A stretch of DNA of 64,000 nucleotides, from assembly GCA_942159475.1 (NCBI GenBank), contig OW804100.1:12150646-12214645 (forward strand), written 5' to 3'. Origin of the DNA: Sthenelais limicola (Eukaryota > Annelida > Polychaeta > Phyllodocida > Sigalionidae). The position numbers were made by a program, and so were the translations under genes. Each line of letters starts with the position of its first letter. The first letter of the stretch is position 1. Below, piece by piece: positions 47,782-61,616 of this stretch. Below the pieces are notes generated by a model. It searched no databases and was not told the DNA's origin. It worked only from the letters and a program-made list of their open reading frames with translations.

Positions 47782-48517
47782 CTGAAACAAGATAGTTTAA
47801 CGAGAGAGAATGATTTCTTTTCAGAATAATAGGTTTTATTTTACCAACCGGGCGATAGACATGAACACGTGTGTCCTGAAACTTTCATTACAAACTGAAT
47901 TCATTAAGTTTCTGAAAGATCAGTTTTAATTTTTGTTTTTTTAACCCATAGACATTCCTCTGATACGGAGGGATATCTACAGATAGCATTGCGCAGAAAC
48001 AGATCCACTATAACATTCCCAGGAAAGAACTAGCGTCATTCCCATATAAGAAATAGTCCGTCATGCATCCTTAAATATGAGTCTTCGATGCCTGCATTTC
48101 AAGGAACGAATTGCTACAAGTTGCTGTATAATGTATAGGAACCAAAGTAAAAGATAACTTTGAAAATCAATATATCAGTTCCACTAGGATTATATGATTT
48201 AGACACAACGCTGGGATTGGATTTTTAAATTTCTTTATTACCCTTTAAATGCCCATGTGCCAAGCCCTTAGAATTTATAGATTATTCGAATATCACATAA
48301 TTTGTGCCTAAATACTGATCTGGTGTAAAATGCTTGTCATCAGATTATCATATTTATCGAACTCTTTTTGTATATTAAATGAGCACGTCCTGAGATAACT
48401 GTTACATAATGTTCAATTGCTGAATACAAATACAGTCAAATGGAGATATGAATTGCTAAGTATTTTCCCTTACTTTGGTGGGTAGGTAGGAATACAAATT
48501 CATTGTGCATATATATA

Positions 48518-48732
48518 TACTGTAAACGTATTTATTTTCGCGCAGATAAATTTTCGCGCACTAAGTACTTTGACACCTTTTCGCGCTGATTTAAATTCGC
48601 GCAGCAAGGAAGTCTCACACCTTGTTTGTGCAATAATTATACCTTTCGCGGAGGATTTATTTTCGCGCACAAAGGTGGGTGCGCGAAAATAGCGAAAATA
48701 AATACTGCGCGAACATTAATACGTTTACAGTA
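48518..48732. mobile_element. CGCG-rich MITE
   Basis: 215 bases starting TACTGTAAACGTATTTATTT and ending with the inverse AATACGTTTACAGTA, full of TTTTCGCGC motifs that stand out against the AT-rich flanks. Flanked by TA. Confidence 0.9.
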
Positions 48733-50569
48733 TGCTATTTCTACCCGCAGATAATGGCACGTAGGAAGGTATATGCACGAAAAAAATCATTTCCTTAGCT
48801 TATACAATACAACAGGTTTATAGTACAAATGAAACATGTAATGTTCCCTTACCTATATAACCAAACTTGAGCCGTGTGATGACAACAGGTTCAACGATGT
48901 TATAGGATTGCAATTATGCAATACAAATAATTCCATCCATAGAAAATAATACAAAAATTGAGTTTTCAATAAAACGCCAGATTCTGAGCTGTGTAAAAGA
49001 AAACTTCTATGAGCGTGCGCCTTTTTCCAAGGGCTCCTAAGGAATGCGCTGCTTTAGCTTTTGTTAGAGGGCGATGCGTCGCAGAAGAGATGCCCGTCAA
49101 GTATCTGGGTCATAAACTCAAAATTTGTTCCACTAGAACCATGAACAGAGTGGAAGCGTATCTGGAGAATTTAGATTTAATTAGATAGCTGTCAATACAT
49201 TGATGTGATTGAGACAATATAAAAGAAAAGCGGAAAATCAGAAATTTTGTAAAACCGAATTGTTAAATGTTGAAGATGCCCAATAAAATGTTAAAGACAA
49301 ATATAATTCATGTAAATCAATTGATGACATTGATGTGTATTTGTGTATGTTCACATTTCATGATTGAACCCTTTGTTTAGTAGACATTAGAGTCAGAGAG
49401 AGATGGTTATCACTAGTAACATTCCACTACTAGTAATTACGCTAATGTTAAATTCGCATTGAAAATTATCTCAGAATTAGAGCTATGAATTAAGTCTAAG
49501 GCCGAGTGGAATTTGGAGCGTGTACAGTTTAATAGCCAATTAAATTGAGATTTCGTTGAACATAATTTATGTCTCATGCCGACACTGATGCACGACACCG
49601 TACTTTTTTTATGTACCAGAGTTATACATATTGTATTATAACTCTGGATATACACCAAAAGCACAGTCAACATCATATTAATTCACGTATATCATTATTA
49701 ACACCATTTTTTGTTAGTGGGAATAATGCATACTTTGTATAATGTTAATATGCCTGAACCAAAACCATCTCAACTAAACCATCTGTCGAGTAGCCACTGG
49801 CCATATCTGTGACACCAACTCCCTCTTTTGACTGCTACTCAAATCATTTCCCACCACATACAACTCGTCACTCCCTAGTGTTTATTAACGGTATTACATC
49901 CCACTTCATCAAGTATGGAACTTTGCGACATTCTGTAGAATGCATTTTAATGATTTCAATTCACATCGTATTTAGAAAAATCCCCTAAATCTCCTGTAGC
50001 TATTTCCTTATCGGTACAGATAACCCTTAGATAGAGAAAAGCGAGAATTGTAATGTGCAGAATTAGCTGCTGATCGAGTTGTAGGCCTATGTGTAATCGA
50101 ATATGATGGTATCAGATAAATAGTTATAGGGTGATAAATAGAACCTTGCCAGTTTTTACAACGAAAAGAGAGGGGATTATGTGGGTACATGTATGGTATG
50201 TTTTTAAATATGGAAAAAATAGGACAAAACAAAATTGTGTTGTGTGTGATTTTCTCTATTTCAAGGGGTATGTTTCCAAACCCAACTGATAATGATGTTA
50301 AAGAAGTGTGGATATTAATATCATGTGTGAGTAAGGTAATTATGATTGATTTAGAATGACGGCGAAGAGATTAATCTACTATTATTCGCGCAAAAGTTCC
50401 GCACTAGATTCTCCCTCCTTCCCGTCGCCCCCCCCCCCCCCCTTCCTCTCACCCCTCTTTTGATATAAATTAAATCTCCCGGTTTACTCAGGTCTGTGCC
50501 TTTGCGGCATGAAACTCGACCCCATCAAAAATGTCCGAAACTGAAAATGGACCATAGACATGCTAGTTA

Positions 50570-50690
50570 GTAGAGAGGAAATCCATAAAACTAATTAATA
50601 GAGGATCCTGAACAAGAAAAAATGTAGAGAGTAGAGAGGAAATCCACAAAACTAATTAATAGAGGATCCTGAACAAGAAAAAATGGGAAT
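50570..50690. repeat. 61-bp tandem duplication
   Basis: Two copies starting GTAGAGAGGAAATCCA at 50,570 and 50,631, differing by one base up to GAACAAGAAAAAATG. Confidence 0.97.
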
Positions 50691-53625
50691 CCCAACAAAA
50701 ACATTTCCCAAATATTCAGTTTGCCAACAAGATTTTGAGAAATTGCACAATTGTACAAATGTTGGTAATTTAATCTATAGTATACACCTGAGGGTTTATG
50801 GTATTTAATTCCATTCATCCCTTCTCAGCGATGCATTATATGCCTGTATACCCCGGGCACATCTGTATGGCAATAGTCAGTGGTATGTGTGCGTAACAAT
50901 AACTGGCTCTAACCCCTCGAGCAACTCCCACTATAGTTTATGACAGGTTAATTAGACACCGGTGTTTTCTCTCTGATCTCGAGGAGTGGAAGAGGGAATG
51001 ACCATTAATTCTTGTTAATCTGTTAAAACCCTCATAAAAGAACAGCTGGGCCATGGCATGGCTCTGCCCCCTCGACCAAATTTTTATGATAGTGTGAGTG
51101 TTTTGTGAAGATTTATAACAATGCGGCGGCAGCTTATACCTTTATACCTCCCCTGTGCACGACGGACATTGTTAAATTCCCTTAATAAAAGCCAGTCAGA
51201 GAAAGCTTAAGATCCGATTCATATGATCATTACATAATTTAATAATTACATAATATATATAATTTAACACAGCACTTACAATAGTTCCTCCTGTCTTAGC
51301 AGTAATAGGAGATCAGATCTCTAATCCCGTTCTGGTCTATCGGCAGAGGCGGTGGACGGTGACATTTAATGGTCAATACATGTGGTCTGTCCTCCAATTC
51401 CTACCCCCTTTACTCTCAAGGAATAGGGCGCTAAACTATAATAGGTTAAGCTGCCATGAGCGGCTCACAGAGTTTACTACAACATACTCTGTGTCTGCAG
51501 TAATCCCTGATCATTGGCGTGTGGTGGTGATAGGGGAAGAGTGTGGGGTGGGGTGATGAGGGGGACTGGGGGTATATGATTACATCGGGGGTGGGGGTGA
51601 CGGGCAAGTAATAATTACATGGATACCACAATAGGTATATCTAAATAAAATATAAGTTAGAGCGAATATTCATATTTGATATATCATATGATATCATACA
51701 TTTATGTATACCGTATTCAATGATGTGTGAATTAAATGAGTACATCATTATTTTGAATAGGTCCCTTCACGTTTTTCATCAAACGTCAATCAATTAAAAC
51801 CAAGGTCAATTGGCCTGTTTCCAGATTGTCAAGACATCCGAAATTGATACTCTGTGGACCACGTCCCTATTTAGCAGCACGTACCTGGCATTGTGTCTCA
51901 AGGACTCGTATGATTGCCATAACTTACTTTATAATTGGAAGTAAATGTAATGAGATTGCTTCCTAGCAATGAGACATGGAGCAGACAGTGTCAGGTATAG
52001 TTGTTGTTACCAGGCTCTAGCTGGTTTTCCAGTTAACACAGGGATAGTATGATCTATTGTTCACTATTGTTGTATTATATTGTGTTAAGAGGCTGTTAAC
52101 TTACTCATTGGTTTCACCAGCTCATTGGGACCACACATAGAGAGAATGGGATGAGCCACCAGTAATCGAAAGTTTATCAAATGAAAATATTTGTATGGGT
52201 TGAATTCGATAAATATTCAATTACTGGTGGAGAGGTCGTGCTATATTGATTATAGGTGCTTAAATGTTACCAAATATTACTGAATATTGAGGAAAAAACG
52301 TCATAGCCAGTAGCCGACTCGGCCAGTGCGACGACTTGCGTGTAGTAGGCTCACTCAGGTCCCGTCAAACTTTAGTTCGCGAAACTCCCACCATAGGAGG
52401 GTGGCTGTGTACTGGTTGTGTAGGTGGAGCGGAGTGGCAAGGTCCTACCTACAAGGTACCTTCAACGCTGGACGAACATTAGCAGAAGGCACTGGGGACT
52501 ACAGCAAAGGTCTTTTATATGACTTTAAAATATTCTGTTTAAGATTATTAACACATATATGATAAATACAGGCACATATAAATAAAAGATTCAAGTCACT
52601 TAGAATATTGCACTTGCTGCTGCGTAATATTTACACTCCTTCAACACACGCCTTAGTATCATAACCTACCGTATACATGCGTCATTTAGTAGTCATTTTG
52701 TCAATATATAATTTAGTTAGATTGTTTTAATGTATTGGGTGAGTGCAGAAGTTAATAGGGGATTTGCATGTCCGCCATCTTGAATCTTCATTCGAATGGA
52801 CCTACACTCTATTCGAGATCTATTTGGGTCGCTTTCATGTTTACTCTAAGTAGGTCTCGAATAGCGTGTATGGTACAGTGTAAAATCTATAGAACTTATG
52901 TCATGTTCACCATGGGATATGTATTGGTGCTCTAATGTCAATTTTCCATAAACAAGTCCCCATCTTTCCCATGATGCATTTAGATTGTACACAGGCTGTG
53001 ATATTGGTGAAAACATTTTTCCAATTTTCAATATAAATGTTGCTAAATATTTGTATGTTCAACCTGAACTAAATCTATCCTTTAACATTCAGTGCAACAG
53101 ACATGCGCAGTGGCAAATACAAATCCCCTATAGGTCTGCACCGAGTCCATCTATATATTTTATATATTTCCTACTTGGAAGATCTGATTTTTAAGCTTTA
53201 GATTCCCCTGGTGGATAGTTTCCTGCTTGTAGCTTTCCCATGCAGTTAGTAATTGCTAATGCAAACGTTTCCTGGTTAATCATTATTGGTGGTGAACATG
53301 TAAACGATATATCGATCCTGATAATGTCTATCTATAGTAAATGCATTTTGCCCTTATATCATGGCTCTAACTACAGTATGAGCTAATTTTTTTGGTATGT
53401 ACAAACTATGAAAAAAACGTTGTATTGTCAAACTTTAAAATTGAAATGATATGCGTTTATAGATGCCTCCTCCTTGTGTAGGTCTATATGCAACTAGATT
53501 TAGACAAGAATTACAACCCTATCATCTATTGCACGATTACCTTTGAAGTTGTTTATATATAAATTGTTATCCATTTAGTGATTTATTGTCATACTTATGG
53601 AACTGACTGCAATGTGCAGGTGTTA

Positions 53626-53716
53626 CTATTCCGCCATATTTCACTTTCGAAATCCATCTAGGACTTGCTTGTCACAATTATCTAATGTCCCTATTCCGCC
53701 ATATTTCACTTTCGAA
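53626..53716. repeat. Direct repeat of 26 bases
   Basis: CTATTCCGCCATATTTCACT plus TTCGAA at 53,626 and again at 53,691. A diverged inverse version (AAATAAGGCGGAATAG) is at about 60,455-60,470, so this is probably a mobile-element end. Confidence 0.85.
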
Positions 53717-55872
53717 ACAAAGGAATCAATCAATCAAATGTTTCCAAGTTGGTAGTTTACCAGGAAGTGGCATTCCTGGTATCATCAGTGGTTAGTTTCC
53801 CAGTTATTAGTATTTCGAAATATTTTTTCCCCCTAGATGGTATTAGATTACAGACGTTCACTGGACAACTGTCTTGCTGTCCCTGCTTGCACGTGTAACG
53901 ATCATTATATATAGAATATATCTAAATATTTCTCCGGAGACTGTATTTATAAGTTCACCAAAAACAGGAAAAGTGCCGATTGTCCTTCATTTTCAATATT
54001 GAAATGAAAGAAAGAATTGAGAAAAAATGTTTTGGGATCGATTCTGCTGGTATTACAGCTTTAATGCAATGGGAATAAAATAGATAAACATTATACATAT
54101 TAATGCGTGTACATATTATATAAACTGCATACGATATATAATACGTATGACAGATAATGAGATACGTCAGGAGATATATTGAATATTGATAGTTAGTGTA
54201 AAATGCATATCAGTACTTCCTGCACTACTGAAGGCTAGTTATCAACAGTACACAGCAACAGCATATATTTCCATGCAATATACCAATATGGACTTTCACC
54301 AGGCTAAATTGCGAAATTTCATCACTGAATTGATCTTTTTATCCGCTTGTATACAGCCCGCCCCACTGGGAGTGGGTTTGTATGGCATGGCATCGTCCCT
54401 CAATGGTAGGCAGGTTGAATTATTAAATTTTATATAGCGAGGACTGAGAATTATCCCGATTGCAGTAATTACACGCTGACACGATGATAAATGCGTTGGG
54501 TTGCCGCTGGCGCGCTGCTAGATGCAATAGGGCGGTTGTATCGGCCACTGGTTGGGTCTTCTCTCCAGTTTTCTATTTGATTTTGATTTTTCCATGAGCT
54601 TACTTTACAAGGATGCTAAGTTTCACAGCCTAATGATGAATTGATAAATTAGCACAGATACGCATTACAGTATATATCATATATATTTATGTTATTACAT
54701 TTTCTCTGAATAAAAGAGGGAACCAATACAAATAAGATACTTACACTTCTACTAAAGCGTGAGGTATACAAATATTTGTGTGAATTTTCCAATATATAAG
54801 GATTATTTGTGACACTTAATTAACCATCATGGAGATCAGGGGGCGTTTTACTAGACCGCGAAAACTCATTAATGCCCACCAATGTTCACTTTTGGTTTCA
54901 ATAGAACTGACCGAGTAGAATAATTGTCGGTTTAATATTGAGAAACACATGATGACCGCATAACTGATTCATTAGGCGATTTTGGTTTCAATATAGAATT
55001 TGTTACCGCGTAAATCTGGACTGCATAGAGGGAATAACTGCATATAACTTTATGCGAGGTTTAGGTATTATCAATTGTTCAAATCATATATTTACAACTT
55101 AGATTAGTATACCTCTCTTTGGGGATATCGATATTATAATGTAAAAACTTAATAAAAAAGAAAAGTACCGCAAAAACAACTTCCAGGTTAATAAGCACTT
55201 CAAATTACCACATGGAAAATATGCGGTCGAAATTTAGTTACACGGACAAGCAAATATCAGCATAGTTCAATTGGTCACAGCTAGATTACTTGAAACTATT
55301 AATTCCACTGATAGTCACTAGTTGGATTTGGAATCAACAAATGCATACTTATGTGGTCATATACCATAATTAACTAACGTTATTGACACAGACCGCAGAT
55401 GCGGTTACTATTGACACCAAACTGAAAGTGACAGCGCAAATTTATGACCTCACACCTAACCGTGTACGGGTCCAGGTAAAAATTAACTTTAAATTACGCG
55501 GCCTAGTGAATCAGCCCCCAGGTGAATCAACGGTATGTGGCGGGGTTTTTTATAAACATTTATCTAAATTCACTATATAGTTTAGCATTCAATGAAAAAC
55601 ATTATTTTGCTATTATTAGACATTGTTTCATTTATGCTTAGTCACATAAAACATGATACTCAATTTGTCAGGCATCACATCATATTCACCCATTCTTTTA
55701 AAACTGTAGGCCTACTCTCAGTTACCGGTAAGATCAGTCAGAAACTTAAGATCCATTCCTTTTCAAGCAATCTAAAAATCATTTGAGCAAAATTTTGGAG
55801 GATTCTGTTTGGATGTCTTGGTACGGGCTTCTAAAAACCCCTTATTGGTATTTGGAAAGCCTGCCTGAATCG

Positions 55873-56074
55873 TTTCCTATGATGACTTCACTTATAGTCA
55901 CTCATGTGTGGCTGTTTTCACTCTACCAATTCTACTTCAGATTCTTGTATTAGCAGTTATCAGCAGCAGAATATTGATGAATTCAGTCCTATAGGTCATA
56001 ATAATATGATGAGGAAATTTGGTAAGATTTTGGTAAGATTGTGTTTGCCGTATTAGCGGAGAATGCAGCTTTAA
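55873..56074. mobile_element. MITE family D copy
   Basis: About 200 bases, TTTCCTATGATGACTTCACT to GAATGCAGCTTTAA, matching 59,449-59,632. Its right end resembles family B. Confidence 0.7.
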
Positions 56075-58118
56075 TCAATTTCACGTTCTTCAGTGCACCC
56101 TGTACAAACCCAACCCAGCATGCACCTAAACATACCTAATCTCAAACAACGTGGTGGCTAATGAAAGTCCCCTATAGAAATGTTGCCTGCTACTGGATGG
56201 GTATGTTTCATTCATCATGAAAGTACCTGTCCGTAAACAACCCTTTTTCATCACCTTGCAATCCAAGCAAAGTAGCAAACGCTATGGCTACAGCGAATCC
56301 GATTTCCAAGGTCTCGTATGGAAATTGTAGTTTCGGAAAAATGATATTCCAATGTAAAGGAACATGTGTTAGAGTCCTAATTAGAGAAATGTGGAAACTT
56401 ATATCGCATCCTAAAGGTTGCACTACTTAGTCTTTGGTAAACATGATAACCCAAGCTTGTTGCATAGGAATGTTTTTCAATATAATGTTTAAGGGAACCT
56501 AATTGCTTTTCGATATGGAGTCCGACTGCTGAATTAATAATAATATAATGATAATTAAATTATACTAATAATTAATGTATTTATCCACATATAACTGAAC
56601 AAAGAGGTGATGTATCTCTTCATCAGTTCTTCTAGTGCATACCAAATAAGATGAATAATTTAGGCTATGGAGGAAACAAAGAGACAATGGTTGGTCTACT
56701 GTCATTACCACTGCATCAGGTGCCCTCACAATGTTTAAATACTTTTTGTTGATTTTAGTTTTTAGGAAACAAGAAACAGTTTTTTTGAAATTTAACATAT
56801 TTATACAGCCATCAGTGATAAGGATACTAGGCTCACGGGGACTACTGTCTAGTGTTGTTCATGATCTTCCGCCAGGGGCTGTTAAGTGTTGTGCTACGAC
56901 TGTGCTAAGGAAAGGGATGGTGCATGAGTAATCTGCTTAATTAATAAGATAGTTACGCCATCTAGGGGGGAAAGGCTCCATACATAAGCCATGTAAAATT
57001 ACCAAACCCTCCACGCAGCTTAATTTAGCTTCAAGTGAGGTTACCACGGCCTTCGTTTTTCCTGAACAATTTTTTCAAAAGAGGTAGAACAGAATTTGTT
57101 TAAATTACCGTAAACCGCCTGCTCTCTCTGCTTCAACTGACTTACGTTGTATTATTTGGCAACGCAACTCTGATATTAGGTGACGCAACTTAAGTTGCGC
57201 CCTCCTATTCCGCGACGCAACATCGTCGTCGTAGAGACGCTCCCTAGCAACATGCCTCACAGTAAGCGCCCATCAAAGGGCAGAGGAAAAATTAAGGCAT
57301 TTGAATTTCTTACTTTATAATTTTGTATGATGTGAACAGGGGAGGGTGGGGAAGGGAGGGGGAGGAACAGGGGATGTCTAGGGCCTACCCGGTGATAAAC
57401 GGGGGCAGCTAGTTGGTTGATTAATTTCTCATTCTCCGATTCTCTGTACGCAAACAGTATTCCATTCACTGTTTGTTATAATGCTGTTAGTGCTGTTAGT
57501 GAAGTGGGGTATTGAAATATAAACCTCTGTTTTTTTAAAATTCAGAATCGTGATAATGGACAATCAAAATATGTCCGCACCCAAATATCTAAAAGTGAAA
57601 AGAATAATAATATGAATAAATATTAAAAGTAAAAGGAATTCAAACTCATATGGTATGTGTCCTCTCTGAATAATATTTAGTTTACTTCTCATACAGCATG
57701 GGTCTGTAATAAAGTAGGCCTACTTGGATGCTTGATGATGTAATTTTGCAGTACCCTGAAAATAGTGTGGGGTATATTTGCACGGTGCCTCATGTGTACC
57801 TGGTTCAGAGTGGAGCCCCTGGCTATGAAGGATGGATGACCACTAATATAAAAACGTTAGAAAAGTCATAGAAAATTATATAGTTACAAAAAGATGGTCA
57901 TATCATAAAACAATTTTTAGAGGTGCTGACACTACTCTTTGCACAGGATGTGACCCTTGATGGAGAACAGAGTAGAGGTGACATACAAGGAGCAGGACCG
58001 AAGGCACTAATGTTGTTACACTAAATCAACAAAAACTCCAGAATGGTATGAATTGTGTAGAAAGCTGGGAGTGGGCAGTATAGTGTCCTTACCTCTGGGA
58101 CACAGGCCTACACCATAC

Positions 58119-58226
58119 CTGGTAGCACAGCTGTAATCTGCAGGTAACTCAGCACCAGCAGGTTCCTCCAGGGCTGATCCTCGTCAGCACCCAGCATATC
58201 TGGTAACAGATCATCTTCACCCCTAA
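58119..58226 (-). other. Possible minus-strand exon or pseudo-exon
   Basis: A GC-richer island (about 58,080-58,400). Between an AG at 58,228 and a GT at 58,118 the minus strand is open, e.g. DLLPDMLGADEDQPWRN. A second, stronger donor (GTAAGG) lies near 58,092 in another frame. No family recognised; could be a decayed gene copy. Confidence 0.2.
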
Positions 58227-58959
58227 CTGGGATCCAGGATCAGGTGGCACAAAGCCACATCCACATCAGAACCAGTCTTGGATGTCACCAGAAAACCAGC
58301 AAGTTCATGGCCGCCCTTGCTTGCTGCTGTCTGGGTCAAGATCATCATGTTCTACAGCAGCTACCGACTGAGGCACTTGCAGTACAGCGAGTGGTCCTGT
58401 CTCATTTTGTTTTCTCCTCAGACAAACTATATACTTTGTGTATATGTTCACAAATACTGCATCTTGTTAGGTTTAAGCTCCTAAAGTCAGATTCACTACA
58501 CATGTACTTTGTTGAAAGAACGAAATGGGTTGTGCGACGTGTGATCCCAAAACCAAACAATAATTGAAAAATCTGTTTTCCCACCTAAATGATTGATGTA
58601 ACACACAAAGAAACTGTTGTCCCAACTTTAATATTTTCAAACACTTAACACTTCATGAATGTGGGGAGTGAGGTGGAAGACCTGGTCAGGCATGCAGCAC
58701 GTTTTTATGCTTACAGGAAGGAAACATAATTTCACTTTTATATTTTGATATTGGCACATATTGAATTATTCTGTACCTTTAAAATGAAAGTTTGATAAAG
58801 GAGTCTCTTGGTATATGCCACTGGAAACTGAAAAACTAGGATGTCCCAGACATATTGCTCCAGTTTGTAGCCTACATGATACATTTAGCTACAAATACAG
58901 AATTAACATATCTAATCACTGTTGTTGATAAGTGAAGAATAGCCCCCTTTACAATTCCG

Positions 58960-59135
58960 TCTCTAGTGCGTACCAGTAACTGCGGGATAAACTTCTGTCA
59001 TTCTGCGCATGCGCAGTCCAGTTGACTCACCTAGCTATGCGGGCCGAACCGCACCCGGGCTACCGCTGGACGTGCAGGGGTGTGTGTGTGCCTAGGAGCA
59101 CACGGCCGCTGACCCCCTGCAGCCCGTACACCTAT
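58960..59135 (-). promoter_or_regulatory. CpG-rich patch with NRF1-type site; candidate distal 5' exon/promoter of the transporter
   Basis: An island rich in CpG in an otherwise AT-rich region. It contains the palindrome TGCGCATGCGCA (59,004-59,015), the known NRF1 consensus, and on the minus strand a strong donor CTAG|GTGAGT (exon end 59,031). A non-coding exon here could splice to the acceptor at 47,782. This assignment is inference. Confidence 0.35.
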
Positions 59136-59448
59136 GCTTACTTGTTTTTGCTGATACACGAAAGTTGCTATATACAAAAATCTAGCGGATAAAATGTCCT
59201 CTTGTTAAGCATGACCAATCTTAACATGTCATTTGATAATATTGGATAGCATACAGTATCATACAATAACTCAAATTCTGAGAGAAAAAGGAGAAATTTA
59301 GAAGCCTATATGGTTAATACATAAGGCTTCTGTGACCTGCCCGCTTAGCTCCTAGTTCAGCCGTTTTCTGCCGCTCTTGGTATGGCGCTACTGTTAATAT
59401 GTAAAGTACAGTATTGTAATAATATTACAAATTTCATGTGTTTGTGTT

Positions 59449-59632
59449 TTCCTATGATGACTTCACTTATTATCGCTCACCGGCGGCCGGATTTACTTTT
59501 AAATCTAACATGTAATGTATAACAGCAGCTGAATATTGATAAATTCAGCCATATTTAGGCCTTAGTCATAATCATTATGAGTAAATTTGGTAAGATTTTA
59601 CTTGTCATAATAACTGAGAATGCAGCTTTAAT
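59449..59632. mobile_element. MITE family D copy
   Basis: Starts TTTCCTATGATGACTTCACT, carries GAATATTGATAAATTCAGCC and AAATTTGGTAAGATTTT, and ends GAGAATGCAGCTTTAAT. Paired with 55,873. Confidence 0.7.
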
Positions 59633-60834
59633 CAAAGTGAGACCATGTATGTCCCACTACCAAAACATAATGTTAAAGCCTCTGAGCAGCCTTTGATCTG
59701 ACCTATATACGTTAATGTGTGAAATAAAATAAAATGAAATAAATATATCGGCCCTGGCCTCACACACAGAATGCAAGTCGATAATATAATAGAATCAGCA
59801 ATTTCAGAATTATGAATAAAATAATTATAGATAGCTAGTTTATGAATATCCCACAAACTGTTATCATATAAGTGGATATTGGAAACGATCCCATGAGTTA
59901 TTATTTCAAAATGTATCTATTTATATAATCTAATTCAGATTTAAAATGTAGATTTAATTTATGACCTCAATTAATCAGGAATCCGTAATGGGAAATTGGC
60001 CATTTCTCTCAGCTGTATTTGAGGCGTTGTCATATAAGTGTTGGCAGGTAATAAGCCATAAAACTAACCATGTATCTTTGGCGTACTATATAATAGTTTA
60101 ATTTTCTGTATAAGAGAATAAATCATAACGACCTAACGTTACCATGGTGTTACTACTGTTTGTTAAAAACATTTTGAAATATTTATAAATAGTATCTCCA
60201 TCACATCGATTCCATATCAAATCATTATTGCAAATTCTTAGAACATTAAAGTTTTCACAGTAATTATCAGTAGTTCCAACTATAAAACGTGCATCTAATG
60301 GCTTCGCCTATTAAGTACTATTTGGTGTGGCCTATACTATGAAGGAGAGGGGAATAAAATAAAGTAGAAGGGGCGGGGGAGAACATAGCGGAACATAACT
60401 ATGCTTGATTGATTGATAATTATTTTATTTCGACTCAAATACAAATTTAAGTGAAATAAGGCGGAATAGTAACATCTTTTGTAGGTCTTCCTGTTTTTAC
60501 AGCCAGTATCATTTTGGAGATGTGAAATATTGTTCGACCCATATGGTCCCTAAGGCAACGCACGAAGACACCCGGGTAGGGCTCACTTGCGTCTTTTCTT
60601 ATATATCTCAATTCTTAATTTAATGTACATGGCCTTTCAAATGAAATATAAAAAAAATCATTTATAACAACAAAGTCCTAAATGGACTAATAAACACTTT
60701 CAAAATCTTTAGACAATAACAGTAAGAATTTTTCAGACCTTTCTAAACCTGTATTATAGCTAAGTTGCAATTTAAATTAAATAGTAATACATCTATGTAG
60801 CAAAATAGCATGGCGCAACGTTAGAGCATGATTA

Positions 60835-60965
60835 GGGGGAGGAATGTAAAAATGGGACGAGGACGAGAGGAAGGAGGAGGAGAAATATGAGGCAGAACGG
60901 AATAAGAGCAAGAAATTAAAAACCGAGAAATGGTGAAGGAAGAGAACACGAGGGCGGGGAAGAAG
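60835..60965. repeat. Purine-rich tract
   Basis: About 130 bases of mostly A/G (GGAGGAGGAGAAATATGAGG type). No coding signal. Confidence 0.7.
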
Positions 60966-60990
60966 CTTGTGAAACAACGCGTCTGTTACT

Positions 60991-61340
60991 TAAAGTTTCA
61001 GTCTCAGCTATTACAGCAAACAGACTATTGCCAAATTTGCTAATAATTATTAGGCCTATGACTTAAAGGACGGAATTCATAATTGTGCTGCTGTTAAATG
61101 TTTGAAGTCGAATCGACCGAGAAAAAACGGCCACCGCTGAGTGACGCCACCGCAGGAAGGGATTTTGGCGGGTCCCCGAAATATAAATTTGGACTTTCGT
61201 GAAGCCTTGTAGCAAAAACAACCGGAAAAAATCCTCCAAAATTATGGTTAAATGACTTTTAGATGGGTTGGAAAGGAACGGAACAAAAGAGTAGAAAATC
61301 TTATTTTGTTGAGCAATGTTAACTGAGACTGCAGCTTTAA
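60991..61340. mobile_element. MITE family B copy (fullest)
   Basis: 350 bases, TAAAGTTTCAGTCTCAGCTA to TTAACTGAGACTGCAGCTTT: terminal inverted repeats of about 20 bases with few mismatches. Reference copy for the partial copies elsewhere. Confidence 0.85.
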
Positions 61341-61420
61341 TAAGTTACTTTTACTCAAGTGAGTTAAATGTCTGATTAGTGGTATGATGCATGCATGACA
61401 CGCCCCTTCAGACTTCATTT

Positions 61421-61616
61421 CAGTCTAGGCCCAAAGATGAAAGAGTCCCTTCAAACGGAGGGAGGGCCTCTCGCCTCTTGCCGCAAAATGCCTTTATAAT
61501 CCCATTAAACGCCAAGGCCTAGTCCTAAGCCAGGAAACCGATTACGTTAGGAAAGTAGGCGTCCAATCACTGACATGCCATTCTTATCTGATCTGAGGGG
61601 TTTGGACCTATAGACT
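61421..61616. mobile_element. MITE family E copy 1
   Basis: About 196 bases bounded by CAGTCTAGGCCCAAA and TTTGGACCTATAGACTG (inverted). Its sister at 63,157 lies on the other side of the plus-strand exon. Confidence 0.75.

Larger units (their letters stand above)
47782..59030. other. Region upstream of transporter exon 1 (putative 5' intron)
   Basis: 11 kb without a convincing coding exon. Open frames of 60-75 codons (50,591; 52,326; 54,186; 55,383; 56,208) lack paired splice sites or family motifs. Holds a CGCG MITE, a 61-bp tandem duplication, a 26-bp direct repeat, family-D elements and a poly-C run at 50,427-50,442. Confidence 0.55.

Noticed and set aside
56208..56423. Minus-strand 71-codon frame as an extra transporter exon
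   Set aside because: The transporter is already complete and in frame from exons 1-11. This peptide matches no SLC22 segment.
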